From an uncultured Acidobacteriota bacterium (GTDB taxonomy: Bacteria; Acidobacteriota; Terriglobia; Bryobacterales; Bryobacteraceae): DNA of 46,448 bases. The notes beneath the pieces were generated by a model, which had not been told where the DNA came from, did no database searches, and saw only the letters and a list, made by a program, of their open reading frames with translations. This document shows positions 1-9,383 of the stretch, in pieces. Position 1 is the stretch's first letter, and each line of letters opens with the position of its first letter. The stretch is from assembly GCA_900696665.1 (NCBI GenBank), contig CAADGY010000269.1, positions 1 to 46,448 of the forward strand, read 5' to 3'. The translations under genes and the position numbers were made by a program.

Positions 1-212
1 CTGCCCGCATGAACTACCCGAAGTTTCGCAAACAGCATCTGTTTGTCGGCTCCGGCGTCATCGAGGCCGGATGCAAGACGGTCATCGCCCATCGTCTCAA
101 ACAGTCCGGCATGTTCTGGTCGGTGAAGGGCGCCAACGCCATCCTCGCGCTGCGCTGCTCTCACCTCAACAGCCGTTTCGAGGATTATTGGGAGAGCCGA
201 CGGGCTGCGTGA
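1..212 (+). CDS. ISKra4-like transposase, C-terminal fragment cut by window edge
   Basis: The reading frame is open from the left window edge (first full codon at base 3) to a TGA at 210-212, so the gene begins outside the window. The visible part of about 69 residues carries the motif GSGVIEAGCKTVI followed by RLKQSGMFWSVKGAN and an Arg-rich tail with FEDYWE. This is how I recognise the C-terminal end of ISKra4-family transposases, where the invariant Glu of GSGxxEAG belongs to the catalytic core. It would cut and rejoin IS ends in the cytoplasm. Whether the whole element is intact cannot be judged from here. Family assignment is from memory of the motif, without an alignment. Confidence 0.72.
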   Translation, partial: ARMNYPKFRKQHLFVGSGVIEAGCKTVIAHRLKQSGMFWSVKGANAILALRCSHLNSRFEDYWESRRAA

Positions 213-240
213 TTTGCACTCTTATGTCGCACACCCCCCC
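213..240 (+). mobile_element. Possible right end of the ISKra4-like element
   Basis: Directly after the transposase stop codon lies a stretch ending in GTCGCACACCCCCC. IS elements of this type usually end within a few tens of bases of the transposase stop in a terminal inverted repeat, so this C-rich tract is the likely right terminus. The matching left end is outside the window, so the inverted repeat cannot be verified. From 241 to 363 I see no gene and no other recognisable element. Confidence 0.3.
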
Positions 241-363
241 TCGTTTCCCTGGGAGGCCCCTACGTAGCGTCGTAACAACGGAGGCTAAATCATCCGATGC
301 AAGCCTCGCCTCTTTACCCCCCGGCCAGTTCACGGGAACAAACCGCGCCCGCTGGGCGTACCC

Positions 364-369
364 TATAAT
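364..369 (+). promoter_or_regulatory. Consensus -10 box 9 nt before the ABC permease start
   Basis: TATAAT at 364-369 matches the sigma-70 -10 consensus at all six positions, and ATG of the first permease gene begins at 379. Transcription would start close to the ATG, giving an almost leaderless mRNA. There is no convincing -35 hexamer 17 nt upstream. Confidence 0.45.
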
Positions 370-378
370 TGAGCGGTT

Positions 379-1536
379 ATGTTCCGGTATTTCCCCCTGG
401 TTGTAAAAAATGTGTTACGCAACCGGCGTCGCAGCATTCTGACGGTGCTGAGCATCGCGGCATCGCTGTGTCTGCTCGGAGTGCTGATGGCAATGTACCA
501 CGCGTTCTACTTCGGGGAAGCGACCCCGGAGCAGGCACTGCGCCTGATCACCCGCAATCGCATTTCGCTTGCCAACGTGATGCCGGTGTCTTACCGCGAT
601 CGCATGAAGCAGGTGCCCGGCGTGCGGGATGTCGGGATTTTCCAGTGGTTCGGCGGCATCTATAAAGACAACGATTTCAAGAATTTCTTCGCGCGAATGG
701 CCGTCGAGCCCGAAAAGCTGTACGTGCTGTACCCGGAATACCGGATACCGGACGATCAGAAAGAGGCCTTCCGGCGAGAGCGGAGCGCATGTTTGGTGGG
801 CCGCCCGCTGATGGAGCGCTACGGCTGGAAACTGGGCGACCGCGTCACGCTGGCCGGCGACATCTTTCCAGTAACCATGGAGTTTACTATCCGCGCCGTC
901 TACGACGCCCCCAATGATAACGAAAACTTCTTCTTTAACTACGAATACCTGCGCGAAAGCATCCCCGAGCCACGCCGCGACGCAGTGAGTACGTTTGCAA
1001 TTCTGGCCGACAGTCCGGACTCGGTGCCGCGAATCGCCCACGATATCGACGCGATGTTCCAGAACGCCCCCGCACAGACCAAGACGGAACCGGAACGAGC
1101 TTTCCAGCTAAGCTTCCTCAGCTACCTGGGCAACGTCAAGCTCTTCCTGCTAAGCATATGCGGCGCCATCACTTTCACGTTGTTGCTGGTTTCCGGCAAC
1201 ACCATGGCGATGTCGGTGCGCGAGCGGGTGCGGGAGGTCGGGATCATGAAAACGCTGGGCTTCACGCCGCCCGCCGTTCTGGGGATCATTGTTTCGGAGT
1301 CGGTTTTCATTACGTTGATCGGAGGCGTTCTCGGGTTGGCTCTTTCGGAAGTCATTTGCGCGTTTATCAGACAGGGGCCTATCACGATGGTCGATCTCGA
1401 CACGCTCTCGCTCCCTCCCGCGGTGATATTGGGAGGAGCGATACTGGCCTGTTTCATTGGCGCGGTCAGTTCGCTTCTGCCCGCTTGGAGCGCCTCGCGC
1501 CGGTCCATTGTAGATTCGCTTAGGTTCTCGGACTAA
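379..1536 (+). CDS. ABC exporter permease, FtsX/MacB type (first copy)
   Basis: 385-residue inner-membrane permease of the FtsX/MacB/DevC class. One membrane segment lies near residues 20-40 after a basic RNRRRS stretch. A periplasmic domain of about 200 residues follows, then three more segments near 254-273, 299-325 and 345-368. This is the usual four-helix layout. The cytoplasmic loop [18 protein letters not shown] contains the EVGIxKxLGF signature that couples the permease to its ATPase. It starts a four-gene operon with a second permease, a membrane fusion protein and an ATPase, as in DevBCA/MacAB-type exporters that push substrates out without an ATP-driven transmembrane channel. The substrate is unknown. 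The ATG at 379 is preferred because a TATAAT box lies directly upstream and the next gene follows 11 nt after the stop. Confidence 0.88.
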   Translation: MFRYFPLVVKNVLRNRRRSILTVLSIAASLCLLGVLMAMYHAFYFGEATPEQALRLITRNRISLANVMPVSYRDRMKQVPGVRDVGIFQWFGGIYKDNDFKNFFARMAVEPEKLYVLYPEYRIPDDQKEAFRRERSACLVGRPLMERYGWKLGDRVTLAGDIFPVTMEFTIRAVYDAPNDNENFFFNYEYLRESIPEPRRDAVSTFAILADSPDSVPRIAHDIDAMFQNAPAQTKTEPERAFQLSFLSYLGNVKLFLLSICGAITFTLLLVSGNTMAMSVRERVREVGIMKTLGFTPPAVLGIIVSESVFITLIGGVLGLALSEVICAFIRQGPITMVDLDTLSLPPAVILGGAILACFIGAVSSLLPAWSASRRSIVDSLRFSD

Positions 1537-1547
1537 GAGAGGGAACT

Positions 1548-2714
1548 GTGGCCATTCCACTGGCGTACAATCTTCGCAACCTCGCCGTTCGGAAGACCAC
1601 CACCGTGATGACGGCCCTGGGCATCGCCCTGACCGTGGCCGTGCTGCTCGCCATCATGGCGCTGGTGGAAGGCTTGCAAACGTCCCTGGGCGCCACGGGA
1701 AATCCGTTGCACGTTCTGGTGATGCGTAAAGGGTCCACTTCTGAGTTGACCAGTAATTTCAATCGAAGCACATTTCAGGACCTGATCTTCAAACCTGGCA
1801 TTGCACGTTCCAAGAACGGCGAGCCGATGGCGTCCCTGGAAATGGTGACGGTGATTTCTCTCGAAAGCCCGGACAATCCCGACGAGATTAACATTACTCT
1901 TCGCGGCCTGACGCCGATCGGTATCGAGATGCGCGACGAGATCCGGCTGAGTACGGGACGGTGGTTCCAACCCGGACGGCGTGAGGTGGTAGTGGGCCGG
2001 TCGGTTGCGAACCGCTACAGCGCGGCGCAAATCGGTAACCACATACACTTCGGACGCGGGGATTGGGAGATCGTCGGCGTGTTCGACGCGGGCCGCTCCG
2101 CTGCGAACAGCGAGATCTTCGCGGATCTGAACCAGGTTGCATCCGACTACAACCGCAGCGAGGTGCTGAGCTCGGCACTGGTACGGGCGGTGGACCCCGT
2201 AGCGGTGCAGGCCCTTGTTAACGATCTTCAGAGCGACCGCCGCTTCAACGTCATGGCACAGACTGAGCGTTCTTACTATGAACAACAGACGCAGTCCGCC
2301 ACACCCATCGAATTCATGGGTATGTTCGTCGCCGTCATCATGGCGATTGGCAGCAGTTTCGCGGCGATGAACACGATGTATGCGGCCGTTGCGCGCCGCT
2401 CCGCCGAAATCGGTACGCTTCGTGTGCTCGGGTTTTCGAAAGCGGGAATTTTGTCGAGTTTTCTGATCGAATCGCTTCTGCTGTCGCTCGTGGGAGGTCT
2501 TCTGGGATGTCTGCTGGTGCTGCCGCTCAACAGCATCGAAACTGGCATTGGAAGCTTCGTCACATTCAGCGAGATCGCGTTCAACTTTCGCGTAACGGGG
2601 GAACTGATGCTGAAAGGTCTTATCTTTGCGCTGCTGATGGGAGCCATCGGGGGAGTTTTTCCGGCTCGCATGGCGGCGAACAAGGAGATCCTGACAGCGC
2701 TCCGGGAGATCTAA
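1548..2714 (+). CDS. ABC exporter permease, FtsX/MacB type (second copy)
   Basis: 388-residue permease of the same family as its upstream neighbour, probably forming a heterodimer with it. It starts at GTG (1548), preceded by the purine-rich AGAGAGGGAA. A membrane segment near residues 18-40 is followed by a periplasmic domain and then three segments in the last 140 residues. The coupling loop [16 protein letters not shown] matches the E-I-G-x-L-R-x-L-G-F signature of FtsX domains. The stop is followed after 21 nt by the adaptor gene, so the four genes are surely one transcript. The role is export or lipid/peptide extrusion across the cell envelope; the sequence does not reveal the substrate. 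Confidence 0.87.
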   Translation: MAIPLAYNLRNLAVRKTTTVMTALGIALTVAVLLAIMALVEGLQTSLGATGNPLHVLVMRKGSTSELTSNFNRSTFQDLIFKPGIARSKNGEPMASLEMVTVISLESPDNPDEINITLRGLTPIGIEMRDEIRLSTGRWFQPGRREVVVGRSVANRYSAAQIGNHIHFGRGDWEIVGVFDAGRSAANSEIFADLNQVASDYNRSEVLSSALVRAVDPVAVQALVNDLQSDRRFNVMAQTERSYYEQQTQSATPIEFMGMFVAVIMAIGSSFAAMNTMYAAVARRSAEIGTLRVLGFSKAGILSSFLIESLLLSLVGGLLGCLLVLPLNSIETGIGSFVTFSEIAFNFRVTGELMLKGLIFALLMGAIGGVFPARMAANKEILTALREI

Positions 2715-2735
2715 ACGGGTAACTGAGGCACCCGG

Positions 2736-4079
2736 ATGCCAATGGAAACGGAACTTAAGAGACTTCGCATCGACAGGGCCAGGAAAGAATCGCCCCGGGG
2801 CTCTGGCCGGTCCCGGCGCTGGGTTATCGGCGGCATCGTTCTGCTGCTGATCGCGGGCGCCGCGCTTTACGGCTATAGCCTGCTGAACCGTGCGGCGGAA
2901 GTGGAGATCCACCGGGTGCGGGCGGAGGCAACCGGCGGCAGCCACGCCAATACGATTGTGCTGAATGCGACTGGCTATATCGTCGCCGCGCACAAAATTC
3001 AGGTGGCATCGAAAGTACTCGGGCGCGTGGCGTGGATCGGTGTGGACAAGGGCGACAAGGTTCGCGAAGGCCAGGTAATCGTCCGGCTCGAAGACGACGA
3101 GTATCGCGCGCAGTTGCAGCAGGCAAGAGGACAGCTTGCCGCGCTCGACGCCCGGCTGAGAGAGTTGTTGAACGGTTCGCGTCCGGAAGAGATCGAGCGC
3201 GCACGAGCGGAAGTGGAAGAAGCGCGCGCCGACCTTGCCAACGCCAGGATCACGCTGGACCGGAACAGCAAGCTCGTCGGTGCGGGAGTTCTGGCGCGGC
3301 AGACTCTGGACGATGCGAGCGCCGCTTATGACGCCCGGGCCGCTCGCGTGGCCGCGCTGGAGAAGGCGTATGAGCTGGTGCGCATCGGCCCGCGGCAGGA
3401 AGAGATCGCCGCCGCGCGAGGCCAGGTGGAACAGGCACGCGGCGCGGTTGCGTTCGCTGAGACGCAACTCGAGAACACCGTGATCCGCGCACCAGTGACG
3501 GGTACGATTCTGGAACGCGCGGTGGAGAAGGGCGAATTCGTAACCACCAGTTTCGTCGGCGAAAGGGGTGCTAAAGGGTACGTGGTTTCGCTCGCGGACC
3601 TGCGGGACCTGGAAGTCGAACTGGACATCAGCCAGAACGATTTCGCGAAACTGGGCCCGCGCCAGCGGGGCATCGTCACAACCGATGCCTTTCCGGACCG
3701 GAAGTATGAGGGCATTATCGATGAGATCTCGCCCGAAGCTAACCGCCAGAAAGCGACGGTGCAAATCAAGGTCAAAGTCTTGGAACCTGACGACTATCTG
3801 CGCCCGGAGATGAACGCCAGCGTCGCGTTCTATTCTGAGGAAAAAGCGGAGCCGGACGGTGCCACAGCTCGAACGGTAGTCATTCCACCTTCCGCCATCC
3901 GCGATAACACCGTATTCGTTGTGCTGGATGGCAAGGCGGTGCGGCGGACGGTCAAGCCCGCAGGAACTGCTCCGCAGGGGGTGCGGATCGCCGAAGGGCT
4001 GATCGGCGGTGAGGATCTGATTATCAATCCGCCCGCGGATTTGCAAGACGGCGACCCGGTAAAAGAGAGGAAGAAGTGA
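2736..4079 (+). CDS. Periplasmic adaptor (membrane fusion protein, HlyD/MacA family)
   Basis: 447-residue adaptor. An N-terminal cytoplasmic tail rich in Arg/Lys is followed by one membrane anchor near residues 30-47. A biotinyl-lipoyl-like half ([22 protein letters not shown]) leads into a long Ala/Glu/Arg-rich helical hairpin at roughly 120-250, then the second lipoyl half ([18 protein letters not shown]) and a beta-barrel domain. This is the standard order of HlyD/MacA/DevB adaptors. It would link the two permeases encoded upstream to an outer-membrane TolC-type channel, which is not in this window. Its stop codon overlaps the ATPase start, indicating translational coupling. Confidence 0.9.
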   Translation: MPMETELKRLRIDRARKESPRGSGRSRRWVIGGIVLLLIAGAALYGYSLLNRAAEVEIHRVRAEATGGSHANTIVLNATGYIVAAHKIQVASKVLGRVAWIGVDKGDKVREGQVIVRLEDDEYRAQLQQARGQLAALDARLRELLNGSRPEEIERARAEVEEARADLANARITLDRNSKLVGAGVLARQTLDDASAAYDARAARVAALEKAYELVRIGPRQEEIAAARGQVEQARGAVAFAETQLENTVIRAPVTGTILERAVEKGEFVTTSFVGERGAKGYVVSLADLRDLEVELDISQNDFAKLGPRQRGIVTTDAFPDRKYEGIIDEISPEANRQKATVQIKVKVLEPDDYLRPEMNASVAFYSEEKAEPDGATARTVVIPPSAIRDNTVFVVLDGKAVRRTVKPAGTAPQGVRIAEGLIGGEDLIINPPADLQDGDPVKERKK

Positions 4080-4807
4080 GCATGGCGGATAACATCATCG
4101 AGACACAGCAACTCACCAAGGAGTTCATTCGCGATGAATTCCACGTGATCGCGCTGAAGGATGTGGACCTCTCCATCGCCAAAGGCGAGTTCGTCGCGTT
4201 GATGGGACCGTCCGGCTCCGGAAAGTCCACGCTGCTGCACTTGATCGCGGCCATGGACCGGCCCACTGGAGGCCGGATCCTGGTGTTGGGAAGCGACCTG
4301 AGAGCGTTGAGTGACCGCGAAATCGCACGCTGGCGCAACATGCATATCGGGTTCGTGTTCCAGTCCTTCAACCTCATCCCGGTACTGACCGCGATGGAAA
4401 ATGTGGAACTACCGTTGAAGCTTACGAACCTCAAGAAAAAGGAACGCCTGGAACACGCGGCTACGGCGCTGAGACTCGTGGGACTGAGCGAACGCATGGC
4501 GCACTATCCTCGCCAGCTTTCCGGCGGCCAGGAACAGCGCGTGGCTATTGCCCGAGCCATTGTCACCGATCCGGACCTCATTCTCGCGGACGAGCCTACG
4601 GGCAACCTCGATGCCTCTTCAGCCCAGGAAGTGCTGACGCTGCTGTCCCGCCTAAACCGGGAATATGGCAAGACCATCGTCATGGTGACGCACGATCCCC
4701 ATGCCGCGCGCTCCGCCACAAAGATAAGGTATCTGGATAAAGGCGCTCTCCTGCCGGAAGGCCAGACACCCGAAGACTGGACAACCATCGCCGCACACGG
4801 ACACTGA
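4076..4807 (+). CDS. ABC exporter ATPase (MacB/LolD type)
   Basis: ATP-binding subunit of 241-243 residues. It has Walker [10 protein letters not shown], a Q-loop in [10 protein letters not shown], signature [14 protein letters not shown], Walker B LILADEP, the D-loop NLDASS and the switch histidine in MVTHD. The [17 protein letters not shown] stretch is typical of the LolD/MacB/FtsE group that works with FtsX-type permeases. The frame opens at a GTG (4076) overlapping the upstream stop; an ATG at 4082 is an equally good start and both lie behind GAGAGGAAGAAG. It powers the exporter formed by the three preceding genes. Confidence 0.92.
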   Translation: MSMADNIIETQQLTKEFIRDEFHVIALKDVDLSIAKGEFVALMGPSGSGKSTLLHLIAAMDRPTGGRILVLGSDLRALSDREIARWRNMHIGFVFQSFNLIPVLTAMENVELPLKLTNLKKKERLEHAATALRLVGLSERMAHYPRQLSGGQEQRVAIARAIVTDPDLILADEPTGNLDASSAQEVLTLLSRLNREYGKTIVMVTHDPHAARSATKIRYLDKGALLPEGQTPEDWTTIAAHGH

Positions 4808-4889
4808 AACTGAGCGAGCGCGTAAGCAAGCCGTGGCTTGGCAGCGTGCGTGCATTCCATCCGTGGCATTCATCCTCTCTGAGGTAGTA

Positions 4890-5138
4890 ATGGCCAAAGG
4901 ATCGGTTTCTATTCTGGTGGAACGCTGCAAGGGTTGCGGCTTTTGTGTAGAGTTCTGCCCGACGAAAGTACTCTCGCTTTCTTCCGCTTTCAATTCCAAG
5001 GGATATCACCCGCCCCACATGATAGCTCCTGAAAAATGTAGTGGTTGCGACCTGTGCGGAATGTACTGTCCGGACTTTGCGATCTTCGGGTACAAGTTCC
5101 GGCAGACCGCCGGCGCCGGAGCGGTCCATGCACGCTGA
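4890..5138 (+). CDS. korD: 2-oxoacid:ferredoxin oxidoreductase delta subunit (2x[4Fe-4S] ferredoxin)
   Basis: 82-residue ferredoxin with two complete CxxCxxCxxxCP motifs, CKGCGFCVEFCP near residues 12-23 and CSGCDLCGMYCP near 51-62, each binding a [4Fe-4S] cluster. The ATG at 4890 is chosen over an upstream in-frame ATG because homologous KorD/VorD subunits begin a few residues before the first cluster motif. It passes electrons from the catalytic subunits to external ferredoxin. It is the first gene of korDABC, and the next gene starts before this one ends. Confidence 0.88.
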   Translation: MAKGSVSILVERCKGCGFCVEFCPTKVLSLSSAFNSKGYHPPHMIAPEKCSGCDLCGMYCPDFAIFGYKFRQTAGAGAVHAR

Positions 5139-6285
5139 CCCGAAAGGCGTTCTGACGGGCACGCATTTTTTGGACGGCGATCAGGCGTGCACCGAAGGGG
5201 CATTAGCCGCAGGCGCGCGATTTGCCGCAGGGTATCCCATCACTCCGTCCACTGAAATTGTGGAAAGATTCGCCAGCCGCATACCGACGGTCGGGGGAAC
5301 TTTCATCCAGATGGAAGACGAGTTGGCCGCTTCCATTACCATTCTCGGCGCCGTTTGGGGCGGCGCGAAGGCTTTTACCGTGACGTCCGGCCCGGGGTTC
5401 TCCCTGATGATGGAGCACATCGGCTATGCCGTCATGACGGAAACTCCTTGCGTATTCGTTAATGTCCAGCGCGGTGGGCCGTCAACCGGCCTCCCCACTC
5501 TCCCTGCGCAGTCCGATATGATGCAAGCCCGCTGGGGCTCGCACGGCGATTACGAGATCATCGCTATTTGCCCCTCCTCTCCTCAGGAGTGTTTTGACCT
5601 CACTATCGACGCATTTAACCTCTCTGAGGAATTTCGCGTACCAGTGATGGTGATGATGGACGAGTGCGTGGGGCATATGACGGAAAAAGTGGTGATCCCA
5701 CCCGCCAGTCAAATTCACATCACGCCGCGACGCCGCACGACCAAGCCGCCGGGGCAATTCCAACTGTATGCGACCAACGGAGATGCTGTGCCGGAGATGG
5801 TTCACGCGGGGGAGGGCTACAAATTTCACATTACCGGATTGACTCACGACGAACGTGGTTATCCCGCCATGAATCCGCATACGCAGGATAAGCTCGTCCG
5901 CCGGTTGAAAGACAAGATCAGGAGCGCGTCAAAGCGTCTGACCCTGGCCGATGAGGAAGGCACGGAAGACGCGGACGTGGTGGTGGTTTCCTACGGGATC
6001 ACAGCGCGTGTGGCGCAGCGTGCCATCGAACTGGCGCGGCAACAGGGTCTCAAAGCGGGTAAGCTCCGGTTGATCGCCGTGTGGCCCTTTCCGGAACAGA
6101 AGATCAAGGAGCTCGCAGCCCGGACCAGCGTGTTTGTCGTCCCCGAACTGAATTTGGGTCAGATTTCTCTCGAAGTGGAGCGCGCCGCGGGCGGGCAGGC
6201 CAGGACAGTGCCGGTGACTCACGCCGGAGGCGCCGTCCATCGCCCGGAGGATATTCTGCACGCCATCTTGGAGGCTGTGCGATGA
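5128..6285 (+). CDS. korA: 2-oxoacid:ferredoxin oxidoreductase alpha subunit
   Basis: 385-residue subunit with the family landmarks DGDQACTEGALAAGA, YPITPSTEI and MEDELAAS near the N-terminus (pyrimidine-binding half for thiamine diphosphate). TSGPGFSLMMEHIGYA follows, with a C-terminal transketolase-like domain ending in FVVPELNLGQ. With KorB it oxidatively decarboxylates a 2-oxoacid (2-oxoglutarate is the best guess) to the acyl-CoA, reducing ferredoxin. The ATG at 5128 overlaps the end of korD by 11 nt; the frame extends upstream but that part only shadows korD. It ends in an ATGA overlap with korB. Confidence 0.9.
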   Translation: MHADPKGVLTGTHFLDGDQACTEGALAAGARFAAGYPITPSTEIVERFASRIPTVGGTFIQMEDELAASITILGAVWGGAKAFTVTSGPGFSLMMEHIGYAVMTETPCVFVNVQRGGPSTGLPTLPAQSDMMQARWGSHGDYEIIAICPSSPQECFDLTIDAFNLSEEFRVPVMVMMDECVGHMTEKVVIPPASQIHITPRRRTTKPPGQFQLYATNGDAVPEMVHAGEGYKFHITGLTHDERGYPAMNPHTQDKLVRRLKDKIRSASKRLTLADEEGTEDADVVVVSYGITARVAQRAIELARQQGLKAGKLRLIAVWPFPEQKIKELAARTSVFVVPELNLGQISLEVERAAGGQARTVPVTHAGGAVHRPEDILHAILEAVR

Positions 6286-7160
6286 GCGAAGTTCTCGAAC
6301 AGGTTGAAACCAATCCCGTGGAGCCGTTCCTGCGCAGTGAGCGCATGCCGCACATCTGGTGTCCCGGCTGCGGCATCGGTACGACGGTGAACTGTTTTGC
6401 CCGGGCTTTGGTGGAATCCGGCACCGATCTCAAAAAGGTGGCGGTGGTTTCCGGAATCGGCTGCACCGGACGCGTCGCGGGCTATGTCGAGCTCGATTCC
6501 TTCCACACCACACACGGCAGAGCGATTCCCTTCGCTACTGGTTTGAAGCTTGCCAACCCCGAGTTACAGGTCGTGGTTTATTCAGGCGACGGCGATCTGA
6601 CGGCCATCGGTGGCAATCATCTGATTCATGCCGCGCGGCGCAATATTGACATCAAGGTGATCTGTGTCAACAACCTCATTTATGCGATGACCGGCGGGCA
6701 GAGCGCACCCACCACACCGCAACTGGCCATCAGCACGACTGCGCCTTACGGCTCTTACGAGCCGACATTCAACCTGCCTTCTCTGGCCGAAGCCGCCGGA
6801 GCTTCTTACGTGGCGCGCTGGACCACGTTTCATGTGCGGCAACTCACGCGCTCCATGGCGGAGGTGTTCAACCGGAAAGGATTCTGCTTCATCGAAGTAC
6901 TGTCGCCGTGCCCCACGCTCTACCAGCGCCGCAACAAAATGGGCGACGGACTCGATGCGATGAAATTCTACAAAGAGAAGAGCAAAGTCCGGCACGGCGC
7001 CTGCACCAGCGAAGTCGACTTGTCCTTTGATGGAGAGATCGTGGTCGGCAAGTTCGTGGATCGTCAGCGCCCGGATTATCTCCATGTGATGAAGGAGCAG
7101 ATGCGAAGCAAGCTCCACGACGAGTATGTAGACCCGCTGGAGGCCCCATGCCAGATCTGA
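6282..7160 (+). CDS. korB: 2-oxoacid:ferredoxin oxidoreductase beta subunit (TPP binding)
   Basis: 292-residue beta subunit. The Cys motif WCPGCGIGTTVNC lies near residue 25. The thiamine-diphosphate motif GDGDLTAIGGNH continues to VICVNN, closing the GDGD...NN Mg/TPP signature, and is followed by YAMTGGQSAPTT. SGIGCTGR and HTTHGRAIPFATG are also typical of KorB/PorB. The ATG at 6282 sits inside the korA stop (ATGA), so translation is coupled. The longer upstream frame is a korA shadow. Substrate choice between 2-oxoglutarate and other 2-oxoacids cannot be fixed from sequence alone. Confidence 0.92.
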   Translation: MSEVLEQVETNPVEPFLRSERMPHIWCPGCGIGTTVNCFARALVESGTDLKKVAVVSGIGCTGRVAGYVELDSFHTTHGRAIPFATGLKLANPELQVVVYSGDGDLTAIGGNHLIHAARRNIDIKVICVNNLIYAMTGGQSAPTTPQLAISTTAPYGSYEPTFNLPSLAEAAGASYVARWTTFHVRQLTRSMAEVFNRKGFCFIEVLSPCPTLYQRRNKMGDGLDAMKFYKEKSKVRHGACTSEVDLSFDGEIVVGKFVDRQRPDYLHVMKEQMRSKLHDEYVDPLEAPCQI

Positions 7161-7741
7161 CCGAGATTCGGGTGGCGGGTTTTGGCGGGCAGGGAGTCAT
7201 TCTGGCCGCAATGATCATCGGAAAAGCCGCCTCCATTTTTGAAGACGGCTACGCCACGCTCACGCAAAACTTCGGCCCGGAAGCGCGCGGAAGCGCTTGC
7301 AGCGCGCAGGTGATTCTATCGAACGATCCTGTTCTGTATCCCTATATCACACGGCCTGACCTGCTGATCGCCATGTCGCAGGATGCCTTCAACAAGTTCG
7401 TGCCCGAATTGAAGGATGGCGGTCTCCTGCTGGTGGAAGAAGACCTGGTGCGCGTCGGCAACCTCCGGGCCGGCGTTCGGGTCTACAGCGTGCCCGCCAC
7501 GCGGCTGGCCGAACAGTTGGGGAAACGGCTGGTGCTCAATATCGTGATGGTTGGTTTCTTTGCCGCCGTTTCCGGACTCCTCGATCCTGAGGCGCTCCGC
7601 AAAGCCGTTGCGGACTCCGTGCCCGCTTCGTTCAGAGATCTGAATCTGAAAGCATTTGACAAGGGCTACGAATACGGACTGACGCAAGCGCCGGTTTCTC
7701 CGGAAGAGTCCACATCTCCGGTGGGAATAGAAGCAGAGTAG
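7148..7741 (+). CDS. korC: 2-oxoacid:ferredoxin oxidoreductase gamma subunit
   Basis: 197-residue gamma subunit. It opens with the family signature VAGFGGQGVILAAMIIGKAA (residues about 9-28), followed by FGPEARGSACSAQVI, which helps bind coenzyme A in POR/KOR enzymes. It overlaps the end of korB by 13 nt and closes the korDABC operon. A stable hairpin begins three bases after the stop codon. The C-terminal 25 residues are acidic and Pro/Ser-rich, slightly longer than usual. Confidence 0.9.
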   Translation: MPDLTEIRVAGFGGQGVILAAMIIGKAASIFEDGYATLTQNFGPEARGSACSAQVILSNDPVLYPYITRPDLLIAMSQDAFNKFVPELKDGGLLLVEEDLVRVGNLRAGVRVYSVPATRLAEQLGKRLVLNIVMVGFFAAVSGLLDPEALRKAVADSVPASFRDLNLKAFDKGYEYGLTQAPVSPEESTSPVGIEAE

Positions 7742-7743
7742 CC

Positions 7744-7767
7744 GCGCGCGGCAAAAGCTGCCGCGTG
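7744..7767 (+). terminator. GC-rich hairpin after korC (possible terminator)
   Basis: CGCGCGGCA (7745-7753) can pair with TGCCGCGTG (7759-7767) around the five-base loop AAAGC, with one G-U pair. The hairpin starts right behind the korC stop, and a 12-base perfect palindrome (7741-7752) overlaps its left arm. No T tract follows, so it is not a classical intrinsic terminator; it may act with Rho or protect the mRNA end. The remainder up to 8038 between the convergent genes shows no convincing gene. A minus-strand frame there runs through this hairpin and has no recognisable domain. Confidence 0.35.
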
Positions 7768-8038
7768 GTGACCAGGGGAAAGATGTGCGCGCGAGTGTGC
7801 TCGCAGTCCGGGCGGTGATCCCATAAGTAGCCGCACCGCATCTTTGAGGTGCCGTTTCAGTTTGGTCTTGCTGCAATTGAAGCGAAGCCGAACCAGATAC
7901 ACTTCTTTCCGCCAGGATACTGTTGTCGTATCAAAGTGCTTGTGTTTGTTCAGCTTATAGCACAGCAGCATTAGCGAGATGCTGAGAGAGGGCGTTCGGG
8001 GGCTGCTCGTTCGCGGCAGCCGCGGCTCAGAAATGGAG

Positions 8039-9271
8039 TCATTCGTTGGCCCCCCGGGCGCGAAGCAGCAAGACAATTTCGGTGTTGCCGTTGTCCAGCG
8101 CGGCCTTCAACGCGGTCTGGCCGGCCTTGTTGCGAGGCCTCAAGTCCGCACCGCGCTCCAGCAGCAGTTCCGCAACCTCGGTCCTTCCCCACGAAGCCGC
8201 ATGGCAAAGGGGTGTCGCCCCGGTCTCCCCGTCCACGGCATTGAGATCCGCGCCATGGTCGATAAGAATCCGGACGACTTCCCTATGACCGCCGAGTGCC
8301 GCATCATGCAGGGGCGTCGCGCCGGTCGAGTTGCGCGCATTCACTTTCGCGCCGCGCGTGATCAACAGTTGCACCAGTTCGCCGTGTCCCTTCAAGGCGG
8401 CATCGTGTAACAGCGTGGAGCCGAACCGGGTGCGAGCGTTCACGTCGGCGCCCTTATCAAGCAGCAGCGTCACCACATCGACCTGCCCGCGCAGAATCGC
8501 CTCCTGGAGCTGGCCCGCGCCGACCTCACCCGGCTTTCCTCCGGACCGGCCGTCCCGCAGCAAAACCTCGACGACTTTACTGTGCCGGTAGCGCAGCGCT
8601 TCGTCGAGTGCGGTGGAACCGTTGTTGTCCCTGGCACCCGGATCGGAACCCGACGCGAGCAGGATAGCAACCACTTCGGCGTGCCCCTTCACCGCCGCTT
8701 CATGCAGCGGCGTGGCGCCGGATTCCTTGCTTCTCACATCTACCCGCGCGCCCCGGGCGATCAGCAGCTTCACGACATCCGCCTGCCCTTTCCAGGCCGC
8801 CTCATCGAGCGCCGTGGCTCCTGCGTTGTCGCTGTCGTTGACGTCCGCGCCCTTGTCCAGCAGCAGGCGTACCAGGTCCGTGTAGCCCCGGTTGGCGGCC
8901 AGATGAAGCGCGGTCGATCCGGTGCGGTATCTCGCGCGCAGATCGGCGCCTTTTGCAAGCAGCAACTCCGCAATGTCCAGATGATTCGTGATGACCGCGT
9001 AGTGCAAGGGCGTAGAACCCGCCTCCGCATGGCGCGCATTCGTATCGGCGCCCGCGTCGAGCAGCAACCGGACCACTTCCGTCGCGCCGCTCCATGCCGC
9101 ATCGTGCAGAGGCGTGCCTCCGAGCGAGTCGCGAGCATTGACGTCAGCTCCCGCCGCGAGCAGAGCTTTCACCTGCGCAACATCGCCGGCGCGGGCGGCG
9201 GTGTGCAAATCAATCGCTGGAAGGGACGCCGCCAATAGAATCAGCCCAAGACCGGCGCGGGCGATCGACAT
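8039..9271 (-). CDS. Secreted ankyrin-repeat protein
   Basis: 410 residues made almost entirely of ankyrin repeats. After a short hydrophobic leader (about residues 6-18) I count twelve 33-residue units of the pattern G-x-TPLHxAAxxGxxxVVxLLLxxGADVNAR. The seventh and eighth units are degenerate (the join reads GRSGGKPGEVGAGQLQ), and the last ends abruptly at RARGANE. Ankyrin stacks bind other proteins; the leader suggests a periplasmic or extracellular place. No enzymatic domain is attached. It stands alone between convergent korC and divergent sulfatase genes. A TAAACT box six bases before the ATG suggests a leaderless transcript. Confidence 0.85.
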   Translation of the reverse strand: MSIARAGLGLILLAASLPAIDLHTAARAGDVAQVKALLAAGADVNARDSLGGTPLHDAAWSGATEVVRLLLDAGADTNARHAEAGSTPLHYAVITNHLDIAELLLAKGADLRARYRTGSTALHLAANRGYTDLVRLLLDKGADVNDSDNAGATALDEAAWKGQADVVKLLIARGARVDVRSKESGATPLHEAAVKGHAEVVAILLASGSDPGARDNNGSTALDEALRYRHSKVVEVLLRDGRSGGKPGEVGAGQLQEAILRGQVDVVTLLLDKGADVNARTRFGSTLLHDAALKGHGELVQLLITRGAKVNARNSTGATPLHDAALGGHREVVRILIDHGADLNAVDGETGATPLCHAASWGRTEVAELLLERGADLRPRNKAGQTALKAALDNGNTEIVLLLRARGANE

Positions 9272-9277
9272 ACCTAC

Positions 9278-9283
9278 AGTTTA
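9278..9283 (-). promoter_or_regulatory. Putative -10 box of the ankyrin gene
   Basis: On the minus strand TAAACT (5/6 to the -10 consensus) lies six bases before the ATG of the ankyrin gene, so transcription would start at or next to the ATG. There is no good -35 at normal spacing. Support is only positional and by analogy with other starts in this window. Confidence 0.3.
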
Positions 9284-9362
9284 GCGGGCCGAGGGCATCA
9301 ACACGCCGGCACGGCCTGGGATATGCTGCGAAACAGCCGGCAATTGCAATTCGGCCCGCGGC

Positions 9363-9371
9363 TGCTATTCT
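9363..9371 (+). promoter_or_regulatory. Extended -10 element before the sulfatase gene
   Basis: TGC-TATTCT at 9363-9371 is an extended -10 (TGn plus a 4/6 hexamer) ending 12 nt before the sulfatase ATG. A GAAGG Shine-Dalgarno-like stretch lies at 9375-9379. The 5' leader would be very short. Confidence 0.3.
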
Positions 9372-9383
9372 GACGAAGGCTCT

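Noticed and set aside
1533..4046. 837-codon minus-strand frame opposite the ABC genes
   Set aside because: It runs antisense to three well-supported genes, its product is Arg/His/Gln-rich without any domain, and it exists because GC-rich codons leave few stops in the opposite frame.
7666..8076. 136-codon minus-strand frame between korC and the ankyrin gene
   Set aside because: It overlaps korC and the hairpin, has an erratic composition and no domain. A short basic stretch in the middle is not enough to claim a gene.
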